Source: Pectobacterium punjabense
Lineage (GTDB): Bacteria; Pseudomonadota; Gammaproteobacteria; Enterobacterales; Enterobacteriaceae
Length of the DNA stretch: 64,000 nucleotides
Assembly: GCF_012427845.1 (NCBI RefSeq)
Contig: NZ_CP038498.1
Coordinates: 3,100,001 to 3,164,000 of the forward strand
Direction of reading: 5' to 3'
Shown: positions 28,163 through 36,712 of the stretch, one piece after another
Position numbering within the stretch: position 1 is the stretch's first letter
Layout: each line of letters begins with the position of its first letter
The notes under the pieces: generated by a model
What the model was told of the DNA's origin: nothing
What the model saw: only the letters and a program-made list of their open reading frames with translations
Databases searched by the model: none
Position numbers and translations under genes: made by a program

Positions 28163-29476
28163 TTAGTGCGCATGCTCTTCGGCATTAAGTTGAGGGATAA
28201 TTTGTTGTAATGCCTGCATCAGGTTATTCGCCCAGAAGCGGCCATCGTTAGTCAGGCGCAGGCAGGTGGAATCGTCACAGGTTAGCCCCGCCTGATGCCA
28301 CTGACTCAGCAAGGGCTGAAGTTCGCGGGCATGCTGGGTAAGCTGAGGCAGTTTGATACGGCCGACCTCAATGCCCGCCTGAAGCTGATGCTGCCACGGC
28401 CCGGTAGAACTGGCTGGCGTCATCATCATGATCGGTTTTTGCCCCTGATCGATCTGCTGATAATAGCGCTCCAGACTGCGCTCCATCATGTAGGCTTGGC
28501 CGTTTAAATTACCGCCTGCACCGCTTCCCATCGCCAGACAGTCTGCACCTTGCTTAATCAACAAATTGTACAAGTTACGTTCACGGGTGGTACGCGCCCA
28601 GTGGCTGTTGCTAAGCTGGTGCCAGCCCGCATCCGCGAGAAATGCCGCACCCGTCCGGTAAAAATCACGTCGAGCGACCACATCAGGCAGTGCAACACGC
28701 TGGTTTTCAGCCGCTTTCGCCAGCGGCGTCGTTGGTAACAGATTAAGCGCATACAGATCGACGCCGTCTAGCGCTAAATCGCTGACGATCGCCAGATCTT
28801 CGCGCCAGATTTCCGGTGTTTGTTCCGGCAGGCCAAACATCAGGTCGCATACGACCGCCGCCCTGTCGCGTTCACACAGTCGCTCAAGGAAGCGAATTGA
28901 TTGTTGTTTATCTGAGGTGCGTGCCATGCGCTGACGAATACGGGTATCAAACGTCTGAATCCCAATGGAGAAGCGGTTCGCTCCCGCATCCAGACAGGCA
29001 TCGATCCGCTCATCATCAAAATCCATCGCCCGCCCTTCTACCGTGATTTCACAGTCTGGAGCCAGCGGCAGAGAGGTGCGGATTGCGCGAATGATCTGCG
29101 ATAGTTCATCAGCTGCCAGCGCCGTTGGCGTACCGCCACCAAAGTAAACCGCATGAATAGGCGCAGACTGATGCAGCGGGCTGTCCGCTTCCATCGCCAA
29201 TTCCTGCAACAAATAGCGCGTATAGGTCGCGGTACTGTCATCACGCAGTTTGTTCTGGTAAAAGCCGCAGAACGTGCAGTGCGTGGCACAGAAAGGAATA
29301 TGCAGATAGAGCAAGCGCTTACGAGCAGGCAATGTTTGCTGCTTCAGCGCCTGCCAACCGGCTGGAATGTGTTCTGGTGAAAGTGGCACATGGTTGCGCC
29401 AAGGCATTGCCATACGTCGGGCACCAAAAGGTTGCTCACCGGGCTCGGCATAATACGGCGTCAAATCGATGTTCAT
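28163..29476 (-). CDS. chuW: Anaerobic haem-degrading radical SAM methyltransferase ChuW/HutW
   Basis: A 437-residue radical SAM enzyme of the HemN-like group. The cluster-binding motif is CATHCTFC (CxxxCxxC), preceded by LYLHIPF and followed by VYFGGGTPTAL. In E. coli O157 ChuW opens haem to anaerobilin without oxygen and releases iron. The start at 29476 (MNIDLTPYY) is preferred; the longer frame would need a TTG. It is first in the chuWXY unit, and a Fur-box-like sequence lies about 40 bases upstream. Confidence 0.9.
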   Translation of the reverse strand: MNIDLTPYYAEPGEQPFGARRMAMPWRNHVPLSPEHIPAGWQALKQQTLPARKRLLYLHIPFCATHCTFCGFYQNKLRDDSTATYTRYLLQELAMEADSPLHQSAPIHAVYFGGGTPTALAADELSQIIRAIRTSLPLAPDCEITVEGRAMDFDDERIDACLDAGANRFSIGIQTFDTRIRQRMARTSDKQQSIRFLERLCERDRAAVVCDLMFGLPEQTPEIWREDLAIVSDLALDGVDLYALNLLPTTPLAKAAENQRVALPDVVARRDFYRTGAAFLADAGWHQLSNSHWARTTRERNLYNLLIKQGADCLAMGSGAGGNLNGQAYMMERSLERYYQQIDQGQKPIMMMTPASSTGPWQHQLQAGIEVGRIKLPQLTQHARELQPLLSQWHQAGLTCDDSTCLRLTNDGRFWANNLMQALQQIIPQLNAEEHAH

Positions 29477-29508
29477 TAACGGCCCCCAAATAATCAATAA
29501 AATAAATT

Positions 29509-29527
29509 AAATGATAATTATTTTTAT
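29509..29527 (-). promoter_or_regulatory. Putative Fur box upstream of chuW
   Basis: AAATGATAATTATTTTTAT in the AT-rich spacer matches the GATAAT-N-ATTATC Fur pattern in its core (GATAATTATT). It sits just before chuW, where iron repression of a haem-degradation unit is expected. Confidence 0.6.
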
Positions 29528-29840
29528 TTGGCAACCTGCCCGACGGGCAGAAAGGAGGCGGGTTATTCTTTCCGCATCATTTTCTCTTTAAATTAACCGA
29601 TTTGCTTATTTTGTTTAAAATTTACCGAGTTAATAAACACGGTTAATTTTCATTATTTTCATAGTATTAATCCGCCACACCACTTTTAAATGTTAAATAA
29701 ATGAAAACAAAAACCACTACATTAAAGTTCGTTAACTTTACAACCAATGAAATATTGCAAGTCCTTATTTAATAAGTAATGAGATTGGCGTCACATTTTA
29801 AAGAATTCATTTAAATTTAATTATTACCCCTTGCGCCCAA
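29528..29840. other. Central part of the chuW / receptor divergent promoter region
   Basis: About 310 AT-rich bases between the two Fur-like sites. They should contain both divergent promoters; no individual -35/-10 pair stood out clearly. Confidence 0.4.
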
Positions 29841-29848
29841 ATGATAAT

Positions 29849-29867
29849 GTTAATGAGAATCATTAAC
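29849..29867 (+). promoter_or_regulatory. Fur box upstream of the haem receptor gene
   Basis: GTTAATGAGAATCATTAAC closely matches the 19-bp Fur consensus (GATAATGATAATCATTATC). An overlapping ATGATAATG half-site lies directly upstream. It is 18 bases before the receptor start, so Fe-Fur would block transcription or early elongation. Confidence 0.88.
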
Positions 29868-29884
29868 CTTTCAGAGAAGAAGCC

Positions 29885-32068
29885 ATGAATAAAAAGGCCA
29901 CACGCTGGGCGCTATTTATGCTGCCTGCTATTTATAGCGGCGCAATTAGTGCAGCTACAAACGATTTATCCATAAATAATTTATCCTCAAGCTATACGAC
30001 GACAAACAGCGATGAAATAACCGTTATTAGCGCAGGGAGAACGGAACAGAATTTATGGGAAAGTCCCGTCACGATGCAGGTTGTCGATAATGAAAAACTG
30101 AATAAATATACCGGTGATTCTATTGCCGAAGCGCTGCGTGATATTCCCGGCGTCGATATTACCGACACCGCATTAGCAGGCCGTAAACAAATACGTATTC
30201 GCGGTGAAGAAGCCTCACGCGTCTTAGTGTTAATTGACGGACAAGAAGTCACTTATCAACGCGCCGGACCTAATTACAGCCTCGGATTATTAATTGATCC
30301 TTCTTATATCGAACGTATCGAAGTGGTAAAAGGTCCTCATTCGGTATTATATGGTTCACAGGCTATCGGTGGCGTGATCAATTTTATTACCCGCAAGGGC
30401 GGAGACAAGCCGCTGAGCGGAAAAATCAAAGCCGTTTATGACAGTGCAACCGCAGGCTGGCAGGAATCAGGTTTAGCCTACGGCTCTATCGGTAATTTTG
30501 ATTATCGCCTCAGCGGCAGCTATAGCGATCAGGGCAACCGCAGCACGCCGGATGGGCGCCTACCGGATACGCATTTCCGCAACAGCGGCCAGTCCGCCTG
30601 GCTCGGCTATCGCCTTGACGATCATAAATTCGGCCTGTCGCTGGACAGCTTCAAACTCAGCACGCAGACCTACACCGATTCGGATGAATACGACAGCTTC
30701 AGCGTGCGCATTCCTGAACTGGAAAGAAAGAAGGTCGGCCTGTTTTATGACTGGCAGATCGGCGGCGATGTGCTGAAAAACCTGCATCTGGATGCCTATC
30801 AGCAAAATATCAAACGCGAATTCCGTAACGATCTGTCACAGAGCGGTAATCCGCTCAGATATGAAGGCATGGCGCTTTATCAAGGCAAAATGGCGATGAG
30901 CACGGGAACCGACGACAAGCAGACCAGCCGGGGATTAACCTTACAGGCGGATATCACGCCATTAGCCGGACACATGCTGATCGCTGGGGGACAATGGCTC
31001 TCCGATGTCGTGAAGCAAAATGCCTTCTCTGATGTTCATGTCAACGGCTTTGCCTCTCCTGTTCTCCCCGTATCCCTGTCAGTCAACCCCAGCTCGGTAT
31101 CCAATAACCACTGGCGGCAGAACAGTTGGGCGCTGTTCGCACAGGATGAATGGAAAATAACGCAGGACTGGACATGGACGCTGGGTGCACGCCAATACTG
31201 GGTTGAGTCGCTCTCCTACGGAGGACAAAAAACAGGTTCAATAACAATGAACGGTATGGTAAGGCCGAACAATAGTACGTCCGCGGCCGCGAAAGAAAGT
31301 GATAGCACATTAGTCACCGCCAGCAGCCTGCGCTATTCCGGCTTTGACAATATCCAACTGCGCGCCTCCTTTGCGCAAGGTTATGTCTACCCTACCCTGA
31401 CACATAAATTTTACGACACGGCGGCAGGCGGAAGCACCACTTACGGCAACGCCAACCTAAAGGCGGAAACGTCGGATAACTATGAAGTCGGCATGCGCTA
31501 TAAAGATGAGAGCTGGCTGCTGGACAGCGCTATTTATCACTCACGCGCCAAAGACTACATCACCACGCTGAACTGTGCCGGTAACGCGGTCTGTTCTGGC
31601 AGCACGAACAGCAGCAGCCGCTACTACGCCAACGCCAACCGTGCGACCACGTACGGGATGGAAATGTATGCGGAATACCTCGGCTGGCCACTGTCTCCCT
31701 ACGTTAACGGCAACATCATCCGTCGTGAGCTAGAACTGCCGACCCGCAGCACCTATCGTACGGGTGAACCCACCTTTACCGGAAAAATCGGACTCAAAAA
31801 CATCACGTTATTCGAGCGCATGGAGCTGGAGTCAGATCTCTACTTCCGAGCAGCCTCGCGCGCGAAGGATGAAACGGCAGATACCGCCGTCCAGCACAGC
31901 GGCTGGGCAACGGCCAATCTGGAATTCACGAGTACCTTCGGCAGCGAGAATCAGTATCAAGTCACGCTGGCATTGAACAACCTACTGGATAAACGCTACA
32001 CCACCGCGCACGAAAGCATTCCTGCATCCGGCTTCAGCACCGCGATTGGCGCGGCGTTCTCATTCTAA
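29885..32068 (+). CDS. TonB-dependent outer-membrane receptor, probably for haem
   Basis: A 727-residue receptor. Residues 1-24 are a signal peptide. A TonB box (DEITVIS) follows near residue 43. The plug domain spans about 55-175 (RIRGEEASRVLVLIDGQEV, VVKGPHSVLYGSQAIGGVINFITRK). A 22-strand barrel ends in aromatic F (GAAFSF). In the barrel FAQGYVYPTL and NANLKAETSDNYEVG stand where haem receptors have FRAP and NPNL, but in altered form. Substrate is therefore inferred from neighbours: chuWXY diverges from it and a haem-binding protein gene follows five bases later. A Fur box lies upstream. Confidence 0.82.
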   Translation: MNKKATRWALFMLPAIYSGAISAATNDLSINNLSSSYTTTNSDEITVISAGRTEQNLWESPVTMQVVDNEKLNKYTGDSIAEALRDIPGVDITDTALAGRKQIRIRGEEASRVLVLIDGQEVTYQRAGPNYSLGLLIDPSYIERIEVVKGPHSVLYGSQAIGGVINFITRKGGDKPLSGKIKAVYDSATAGWQESGLAYGSIGNFDYRLSGSYSDQGNRSTPDGRLPDTHFRNSGQSAWLGYRLDDHKFGLSLDSFKLSTQTYTDSDEYDSFSVRIPELERKKVGLFYDWQIGGDVLKNLHLDAYQQNIKREFRNDLSQSGNPLRYEGMALYQGKMAMSTGTDDKQTSRGLTLQADITPLAGHMLIAGGQWLSDVVKQNAFSDVHVNGFASPVLPVSLSVNPSSVSNNHWRQNSWALFAQDEWKITQDWTWTLGARQYWVESLSYGGQKTGSITMNGMVRPNNSTSAAAKESDSTLVTASSLRYSGFDNIQLRASFAQGYVYPTLTHKFYDTAAGGSTTYGNANLKAETSDNYEVGMRYKDESWLLDSAIYHSRAKDYITTLNCAGNAVCSGSTNSSSRYYANANRATTYGMEMYAEYLGWPLSPYVNGNIIRRELELPTRSTYRTGEPTFTGKIGLKNITLFERMELESDLYFRAASRAKDETADTAVQHSGWATANLEFTSTFGSENQYQVTLALNNLLDKRYTTAHESIPASGFSTAIGAAFSF

Positions 32069-32073
32069 GCATC

Positions 32074-32901
32074 ATGATGATGAAGGCGCTTATTGTGTTA
32101 ATGCTCTTCGGGCTGTCTTCCTTCACCTGCGCGGCTGAGCCGCGCGTGGTGATTGCCGGTGGTTCGCTGGTGGAAATCGTTTATGCGCTCGGCGCAGGCG
32201 ATACCGTTGTGGGCGTCGATCAGACCACCACCTATCCACCACAAACAGCAACGCTACCCAAAGTCAGCAACTGGCAGCAGTTGACGAGCGAAGGGATTTT
32301 GTCGCTGCACCCAACGCTGTTGATGACCTGGCAGGATGCCAACCCGCCGCAGGTACTTAATCAGCTTGAGCAGGCTGGCGTAACGGTAGCCCGTTTTACC
32401 CGCACGCCCAGCACGCCAGCGCAACTGCTTAGCAATATTCGTCAGGCTGGGGCATTGCTCAATCGCACGGAGGCTGCCGAGCAATTGGCCACCCGTCTCT
32501 CTCAGCAGCTCAGTGCGGTATCAGAGCAGCTAGCAACGCGAAAAGATCGCGTCAGCGTTGTGTTTCTGCTGAGTGTTGGCGGCGGTGCAGCGCAGGTCGC
32601 GGGGAAAAATACCGTAGTAGATAGCCTGATCGCGCTGGCAGGCGGAAAGAATATTGCCACGCATAGCCAGTATCGTATTTATGGCGGCGAGGCGATGATT
32701 GCGGCGAACCCAGAGGTGGTTGTGGTGACCACACAAAGTGTGGAAAACGGCGTGGAGGCGCTAGCGGCCGTGCCCGGTTTAACGCAAACCGCAGCCTGGA
32801 AAAACCAGCGTATTATCGCGCTCGATCAGGCGATTTTACTGGGAATGGGGCCGCGCGTCGCCGAAGCGGTTGAAGCGCTGAATCGCGGATTTTATCCTTA
32901 A
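32074..32901 (+). CDS. hmuT: Haem ABC transporter periplasmic-binding protein
   Basis: A 275-residue cluster-A substrate-binding protein with a signal peptide (residues 1-20, ending TCAA). It shows the TroA/BtuF fold pattern of HmuT: RVVIAGGSLVEIVYALGAGDTVVGVDQTTTYP, then PKVSNWQQLTSEGILSLHPTLLM and AEAVEALNRGFYP at the end. It would carry haem across the periplasm. It follows the receptor by five bases. The permease and ATPase (hmuU, hmuV) that normally follow are absent; the next gene is convergent ybiT. Any of three successive ATGs at 32074-32080 could be the start. Confidence 0.87.
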   Translation: MMMKALIVLMLFGLSSFTCAAEPRVVIAGGSLVEIVYALGAGDTVVGVDQTTTYPPQTATLPKVSNWQQLTSEGILSLHPTLLMTWQDANPPQVLNQLEQAGVTVARFTRTPSTPAQLLSNIRQAGALLNRTEAAEQLATRLSQQLSAVSEQLATRKDRVSVVFLLSVGGGAAQVAGKNTVVDSLIALAGGKNIATHSQYRIYGGEAMIAANPEVVVVTTQSVENGVEALAAVPGLTQTAAWKNQRIIALDQAILLGMGPRVAEAVEALNRGFYP

Positions 32902-32927
32902 CAAAACGAATATATCCCCTAGATAAC

Positions 32928-32949
32928 ACGGCCTCAATAATGAGGCCGT
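32928..32949. terminator. Convergent hairpin between hmuT and ybiT
   Basis: ACGGCCTCA (32928-32936) and TGAGGCCGT (32941-32949) form a perfect 9-bp stem with an ATAA loop between convergent genes. T runs are poor on both sides, but the position fits a shared end. Confidence 0.65.
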
Positions 32950-32958
32950 ATCACACAC

Positions 32959-34551
32959 TTACTGAATACCCTGACTGCGCAGATAATCTTCATAGTTGCC
33001 GGTGAAATCGATCACTTTATTTGGCGTAATTTCCAGAATTCTGGTCGCCAACGAGCTGACAAATTCACGGTCATGAGAGACAAACAGCAGCGTTCCTTCA
33101 TACATTTCCAGCGCCATATTCAGCGATTCAATGGATTCCATATCAAGGTGGTTGGTCGGTTCATCCATCACCAAAATATTTGGACGCTGCATCATCAGTT
33201 TACCGAACAACATGCGGCCTTTTTCACCACCGGATAACACCTTCACTTTCTTCTTGATATCATCCTGGCTGAACAGTAAACGGCCGAGTATGCTGCGCAC
33301 GGCTTGCTCGTCGTCTTTTTCCTGTTTCCACTGGCTCATCCAGTCAAAAACGGTCAGTGTGTCATCGAATTCGTATTCGTGATCCTGCGCGTAGTAGCCA
33401 ATTTTTGAGTTTTCAGACCATTTCACCGTACCGCTATCTGGTTCAAAATCACCGACCAGCGTTTTCAGCAATGTCGATTTACCGATACCGTTGGCACCCA
33501 GAATAGCGACTTTCTCACCCACTTCGACCATCAGTCCCAGCTTGCTGAACAGTGGGCCATTATCAAAACCTTTGCTCAGCGCTTCGACTTCCAGCGCATT
33601 ACGGAACAGTTTCTTATCCTGATCGAAACGGATAAACGGGTTTTGACGGCTAGACGCTTTCACTTCATCCAACTGGATTTTATCGATCTGGCGTGCGCGC
33701 GATGTCGCTTGCTTGGATTTAGAGGCGTTGGCGCTAAAGCGGCTAACGAACGATTGCAGTTCGGAAATTTGCGCTTTCTTCTTGGCGTTATCGGCCAGCA
33801 AACGCTCACGAGCCTGCGTCGCGGCCGTCATGTATTCGTCGTAGTTGCCAGGATAAATACGCAGTTCGCCGTAGTCCAGGTCCGCCATGTGCGTACAAAC
33901 CATGTTCAGGAAGTGACGGTCATGCGAGATGATGATCATGGTGCTGTTACGCTCGTTCAGCACTTGCTCCAACCAGCGGATAGTATCGATATCCAGGTTG
34001 TTGGTCGGTTCGTCGAGCAGCAGGATATCGGGATCGGCAAACAGCGCCTGCGCCAACAGGACACGCAGTTTCCAACCGGGAGCAATCTCACTCATCAAGC
34101 CATAGTGCTGCTCAACAGGAATTCCCACACCCAGCAACAGTTCACCCGCGCGTGACTCTGCGCTGTAACCATCCATCTCACCGTATTGCACTTCCAGATC
34201 GGCGACTTTATAGCCGTCGGCTTCGCTCATTTCAGCCAATGAGTAGATGCGATCGCGCTCTTCTTTTACCGCCCACAGCTCGCCGTGGCCCATAATAACG
34301 GTATCCAGTACGCTGTATTTTTCAAACGCGAACTGATCCTGACGCAGTTTACCCAGACGTTCATTAGGATCGAGGAAGACGTTACCGCCGCTCGGCACCA
34401 GATCGCCGCCGAGAATCTTCATAAATGTAGATTTACCGCAGCCATTTGCGCCAATCAAACCGTAACGGTTGCCGCCGCCAAATTTAACGGAAATGTTTTC
34501 AAACAACGGCTTGCTGCCGAACTGCATGGTGATATTGTTGGTACTTAACAC
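32959..34551 (-). CDS. ybiT: ABC-F family ATPase YbiT
   Basis: A 530-residue cytoplasmic ABC-F protein with two ATPase domains (GANGCGKST and GANGIGKST; signatures [18 protein letters not shown] and [22 protein letters not shown] and DEPTNHLD) and no membrane part. ABC-F proteins act on the ribosome. It is nearly collinear with E. coli YbiT. The start is taken as GTG at 34551, which gives the same N-terminus and length as E. coli YbiT. The longer ATG at 34590 lies in GGCATAATG, which looks more like a -10 region than a translated start. Confidence 0.93.
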   Translation of the reverse strand: MLSTNNITMQFGSKPLFENISVKFGGGNRYGLIGANGCGKSTFMKILGGDLVPSGGNVFLDPNERLGKLRQDQFAFEKYSVLDTVIMGHGELWAVKEERDRIYSLAEMSEADGYKVADLEVQYGEMDGYSAESRAGELLLGVGIPVEQHYGLMSEIAPGWKLRVLLAQALFADPDILLLDEPTNNLDIDTIRWLEQVLNERNSTMIIISHDRHFLNMVCTHMADLDYGELRIYPGNYDEYMTAATQARERLLADNAKKKAQISELQSFVSRFSANASKSKQATSRARQIDKIQLDEVKASSRQNPFIRFDQDKKLFRNALEVEALSKGFDNGPLFSKLGLMVEVGEKVAILGANGIGKSTLLKTLVGDFEPDSGTVKWSENSKIGYYAQDHEYEFDDTLTVFDWMSQWKQEKDDEQAVRSILGRLLFSQDDIKKKVKVLSGGEKGRMLFGKLMMQRPNILVMDEPTNHLDMESIESLNMALEMYEGTLLFVSHDREFVSSLATRILEITPNKVIDFTGNYEDYLRSQGIQ

Positions 34552-34668
34552 AGCACTTATACTCGAGTCGGAATGTGATTTGGCGCGCATTATGCCACAA
34601 GCGCGCGTCAGGATCGCGGTTAGTTTTGAGTAATATTTAATCGATAGCGCATACAGGAGAGAAATGCG

Positions 34669-35565
34669 ATGCCTACAGTACGTCGTTTCAAACAGGTCGA
34701 TGTTTTCACCCAGCAGCCTTTCAAGGGCAATCCGCTTGCCGTCATTATGGAAGCGAATGGGTTAACCGATGCGCAAATGCAGGATATCGCGCGTTGGACA
34801 AACCTGTCAGAAACCACGTTTGTCCTGCCTGCTACCGATCCTCTGGCGGATTATCATGTTCGTATTTTTACGCCAGAAGCGGAAATGCCCTTTGCCGGAC
34901 ACCCCACGCTAGGCACGGCACATGCCCTGCTGGAAGAAGGATTGCGCCCTAAATCTCCGGGCCAGTTAGTGCAGCAGTGCGGCGTTGGCCTAGTCCCAAT
35001 CAATATCGGTGATGACAAGAGTCTGGCGTTTCACGCACCGCAGGCTACCATTGTGCCGTTTGACGATGAACACACGCCGCTGCTGGAAAAAGCGCTCGGC
35101 ATTACGGGTTTTGATAGCGCCACTATCGATAACCGCTACCCACCCACCGCGGTACAGATGGGCATTCGCTGGCTCGTGGTTCGTGTCGATAGCGCTGACA
35201 CCTGTCTTAACATCATACCGGATGCAGACGCGCTCACCGCCGTGCAAAACCTCAGCCAGACCAACGGCATCGCCATCTATGGCCCGCACGATAACGCAAC
35301 GCCTGCCGACTATGAAGTTCGCACGTTCTACATTGAATGCGGCCATCTTAAAGAAGATCCGGTTACCGGCAGTGCCAATGCCTGTCTGGCAACGCTGCTT
35401 CGCCAGCAGCACTCTACCAATAACGTCACCGCACCACTCAGCTATCTGGCTCGACAGGGCACGATGCTGCACTGCGATGGCCGCATTACCGTGACTTACC
35501 TGAACGATGAACCATGGATCGGCGGACACAGCGTCACAATCGTTGACGGGACGTTACAGTATTAG
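34669..35565 (+). CDS. PhzF-family isomerase-like protein
   Basis: A 298-residue protein of the PhzF/YddE fold (diaminopimelate-epimerase-like). Family motifs are visible: [25 protein letters not shown] with its conserved glutamate, [19 protein letters not shown] and [19 protein letters not shown]. Substrate is unknown; outside phenazine operons these are orphan enzymes. GGAG lies 9 bases before the start. An acetyltransferase gene follows 14 bases later, so the two are co-transcribed. Confidence 0.88.
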   Translation: MPTVRRFKQVDVFTQQPFKGNPLAVIMEANGLTDAQMQDIARWTNLSETTFVLPATDPLADYHVRIFTPEAEMPFAGHPTLGTAHALLEEGLRPKSPGQLVQQCGVGLVPINIGDDKSLAFHAPQATIVPFDDEHTPLLEKALGITGFDSATIDNRYPPTAVQMGIRWLVVRVDSADTCLNIIPDADALTAVQNLSQTNGIAIYGPHDNATPADYEVRTFYIECGHLKEDPVTGSANACLATLLRQQHSTNNVTAPLSYLARQGTMLHCDGRITVTYLNDEPWIGGHSVTIVDGTLQY

Positions 35566-35579
35566 AAGGGAGAAGTTTT

Positions 35580-36140
35580 ATGGAAGCACCACTGGTAGAT
35601 ACGTTATTTACAGATAAATTGTATCAATTAAGCCATCAGCCCCACCTACGCTTAACAATACAGGAAGAAAGCGATGCCGATGCGATTTTTACCCTGATCC
35701 AACAGGAAAAATCGCGTCTGCGGCAGACGTTGCCCTGGCCGGATTCTGTCAAGACCGTCGATGACACGCGTGAAACCATTCGCGGCAACAGAAAGGAATT
35801 CTTCGCCAAAACGGCAGCCGTGTATGTCATCCGTTGGGACGACATGCTAGCGGGCATCGTCTCTTTCAATACGATTAAGAACAAAGAAGGCACCATCGGG
35901 TATTGGATCGCAGAAGAATTCGAAGGTAAAGGCATCGTTTCTCAGGCCGTCAGTACACTGATAGCAGCCTATGTCGATGCCAGCCTCATTGAGCGCTGTA
36001 TCATCAAAGCATCAACTGCCAATACACGCAGTAACGCTGTCGCCCAACGACTTGGTTTCCGTTTTCATCACATGGAAAAAAAGGCCGAGAAGATTAGTGA
36101 GCAGTGGTTCGATCACAATATTTATCACTATTCCGCCTGA
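35580..36140 (+). CDS. RimL-like GNAT acetyltransferase
   Basis: A 186-residue GNAT protein of the ribosomal-protein-serine N-acetyltransferase (RimL/RimJ) group. It shows the conserved RLRQTLPWPDSV near residue 48, IGYWIAEEFEGKGIVSQAV (acetyl-CoA-binding Q/RxxGxG-type loop in altered form) and ANTRSNAVAQRLGFRF near the C-terminus. The true substrate may be L7/L12 or another N-terminus. It follows the phzF-like gene and precedes a region carrying the small CRP-linked gene. Confidence 0.85.
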   Translation: MEAPLVDTLFTDKLYQLSHQPHLRLTIQEESDADAIFTLIQQEKSRLRQTLPWPDSVKTVDDTRETIRGNRKEFFAKTAAVYVIRWDDMLAGIVSFNTIKNKEGTIGYWIAEEFEGKGIVSQAVSTLIAAYVDASLIERCIIKASTANTRSNAVAQRLGFRFHHMEKKAEKISEQWFDHNIYHYSA

Positions 36141-36244
36141 CACTGCCTCGTAGTGTATTCCCTCACCTGATTCGCTGCTCTATCGGGCGCGCATCAGGTT
36201 CTTTTCACGCCCGGAACATTCCATTTGCCAAGTCGTTATATTTT

Positions 36245-36260
36245 TGTGACTAACATCACA
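36245..36260. promoter_or_regulatory. CRP-like site 1
   Basis: TGTGACTAACATCACA is a perfect TGTGA-N6-TCACA palindrome with T-rich and A-rich flanks, the CRP-cAMP consensus. Its centre (36252.5) is about 50 bases upstream of the transcription start predicted from the promoter at 36267-36295. Confidence 0.85.
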
Positions 36261-36266
36261 AAAATG

Positions 36267-36295
36267 TTGAAATCCAATTTCATCTCCGCTACCAT
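36267..36295 (+). promoter_or_regulatory. Sigma-70 promoter of the small gene
   Basis: TTGAAA (36267-36272) and TACCAT (36290-36295) are separated by 17 bases. Transcription would start near 36302, directly in or before the second CRP-like site. Confidence 0.65.
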
Positions 36296-36301
36296 TAAAA
36301 A

Positions 36302-36317
36302 CGTGATGAACATCACA
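36302..36317. promoter_or_regulatory. CRP-like site 2
   Basis: CGTGATGAACATCACA matches the CRP pattern except for one base in the first half (CGTGA). It is centred 57 bases from site 1, close to five helical turns, and overlaps the predicted start of transcription, so it could repress or act on another promoter. Confidence 0.7.
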
Positions 36318-36346
36318 CTTAATTAACCCGTTAGAGGAGTCTGAAA

Positions 36347-36445
36347 ATGACTATGTTTCGTAAAATCAGCAAATTCTTCAAAAGAGTGGGAGATGTTTAT
36401 GTCAGCTACTGTGAACGTATTGGGTCAATCATCAGCCCGTTCTGA
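36347..36445 (+). CDS. Small 32-residue amphipathic protein, uncharacterised
   Basis: ATG at 36347 is preceded by AGGAG with 7-base spacing, a near-ideal ribosome site. The 32-codon frame starts MTMFRKISKFFKRVG and ends GSIISPF with a TGA. The N-terminal part is basic (R5, K6, K9, K12, R13) with F4, I7, F10, F11 and V14 on one face, so it could form a membrane-surface helix; the end is hydrophobic. A complete expression unit surrounds it: promoter, two CRP-like sites, and a terminator 20 bases after the stop. It has some feel of the E. coli small protein AzuC, but I cannot claim homology. It might also be a regulatory RNA of about 200 bases with a short coding part. Function is unknown. Confidence 0.75.
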   Translation: MTMFRKISKFFKRVGDVYVSYCERIGSIISPF

Positions 36446-36465
36446 TTGTGATGTAAACAATCTCT

Positions 36466-36498
36466 AAAGCCGCCTCTACCAGGCGGCTTTTGTTTTTC
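36466..36498 (+). terminator. Terminator of the small gene
   Basis: AAAGCCGCCT (36466-36475) and AGGCGGCTTT (36481-36490) form a 10-bp stem with a CTACC loop followed by TTTTGTTTTT. It is an unambiguous intrinsic terminator that isolates the small gene from treB. Confidence 0.93.
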
Positions 36499-36712
36499 TT
36501 GCGCCCCTATTCTTGTTTATCTTCCTTTCTTTTTTGTCTACCCGCACAACACAGATTTGTGCAGCACGCCGCATGCCTGAACATTCTCTTTTAAAAACAG
36601 CCCAATGCATTTCTCTCTCACGGCAAAATCACCATTAACAGACTATGCTTTTCTGTAGCTGTACTTGCTTTGCGTCCCCGACGTCTGCGCTAAAAGATAT
36701 AAGGACATGGCT

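Noticed and set aside
34552..34590. Longer YbiT from ATG at 34590
   Set aside because: The added 13 residues are absent in E. coli YbiT, and the ATG lies in a -10-like CATAAT.
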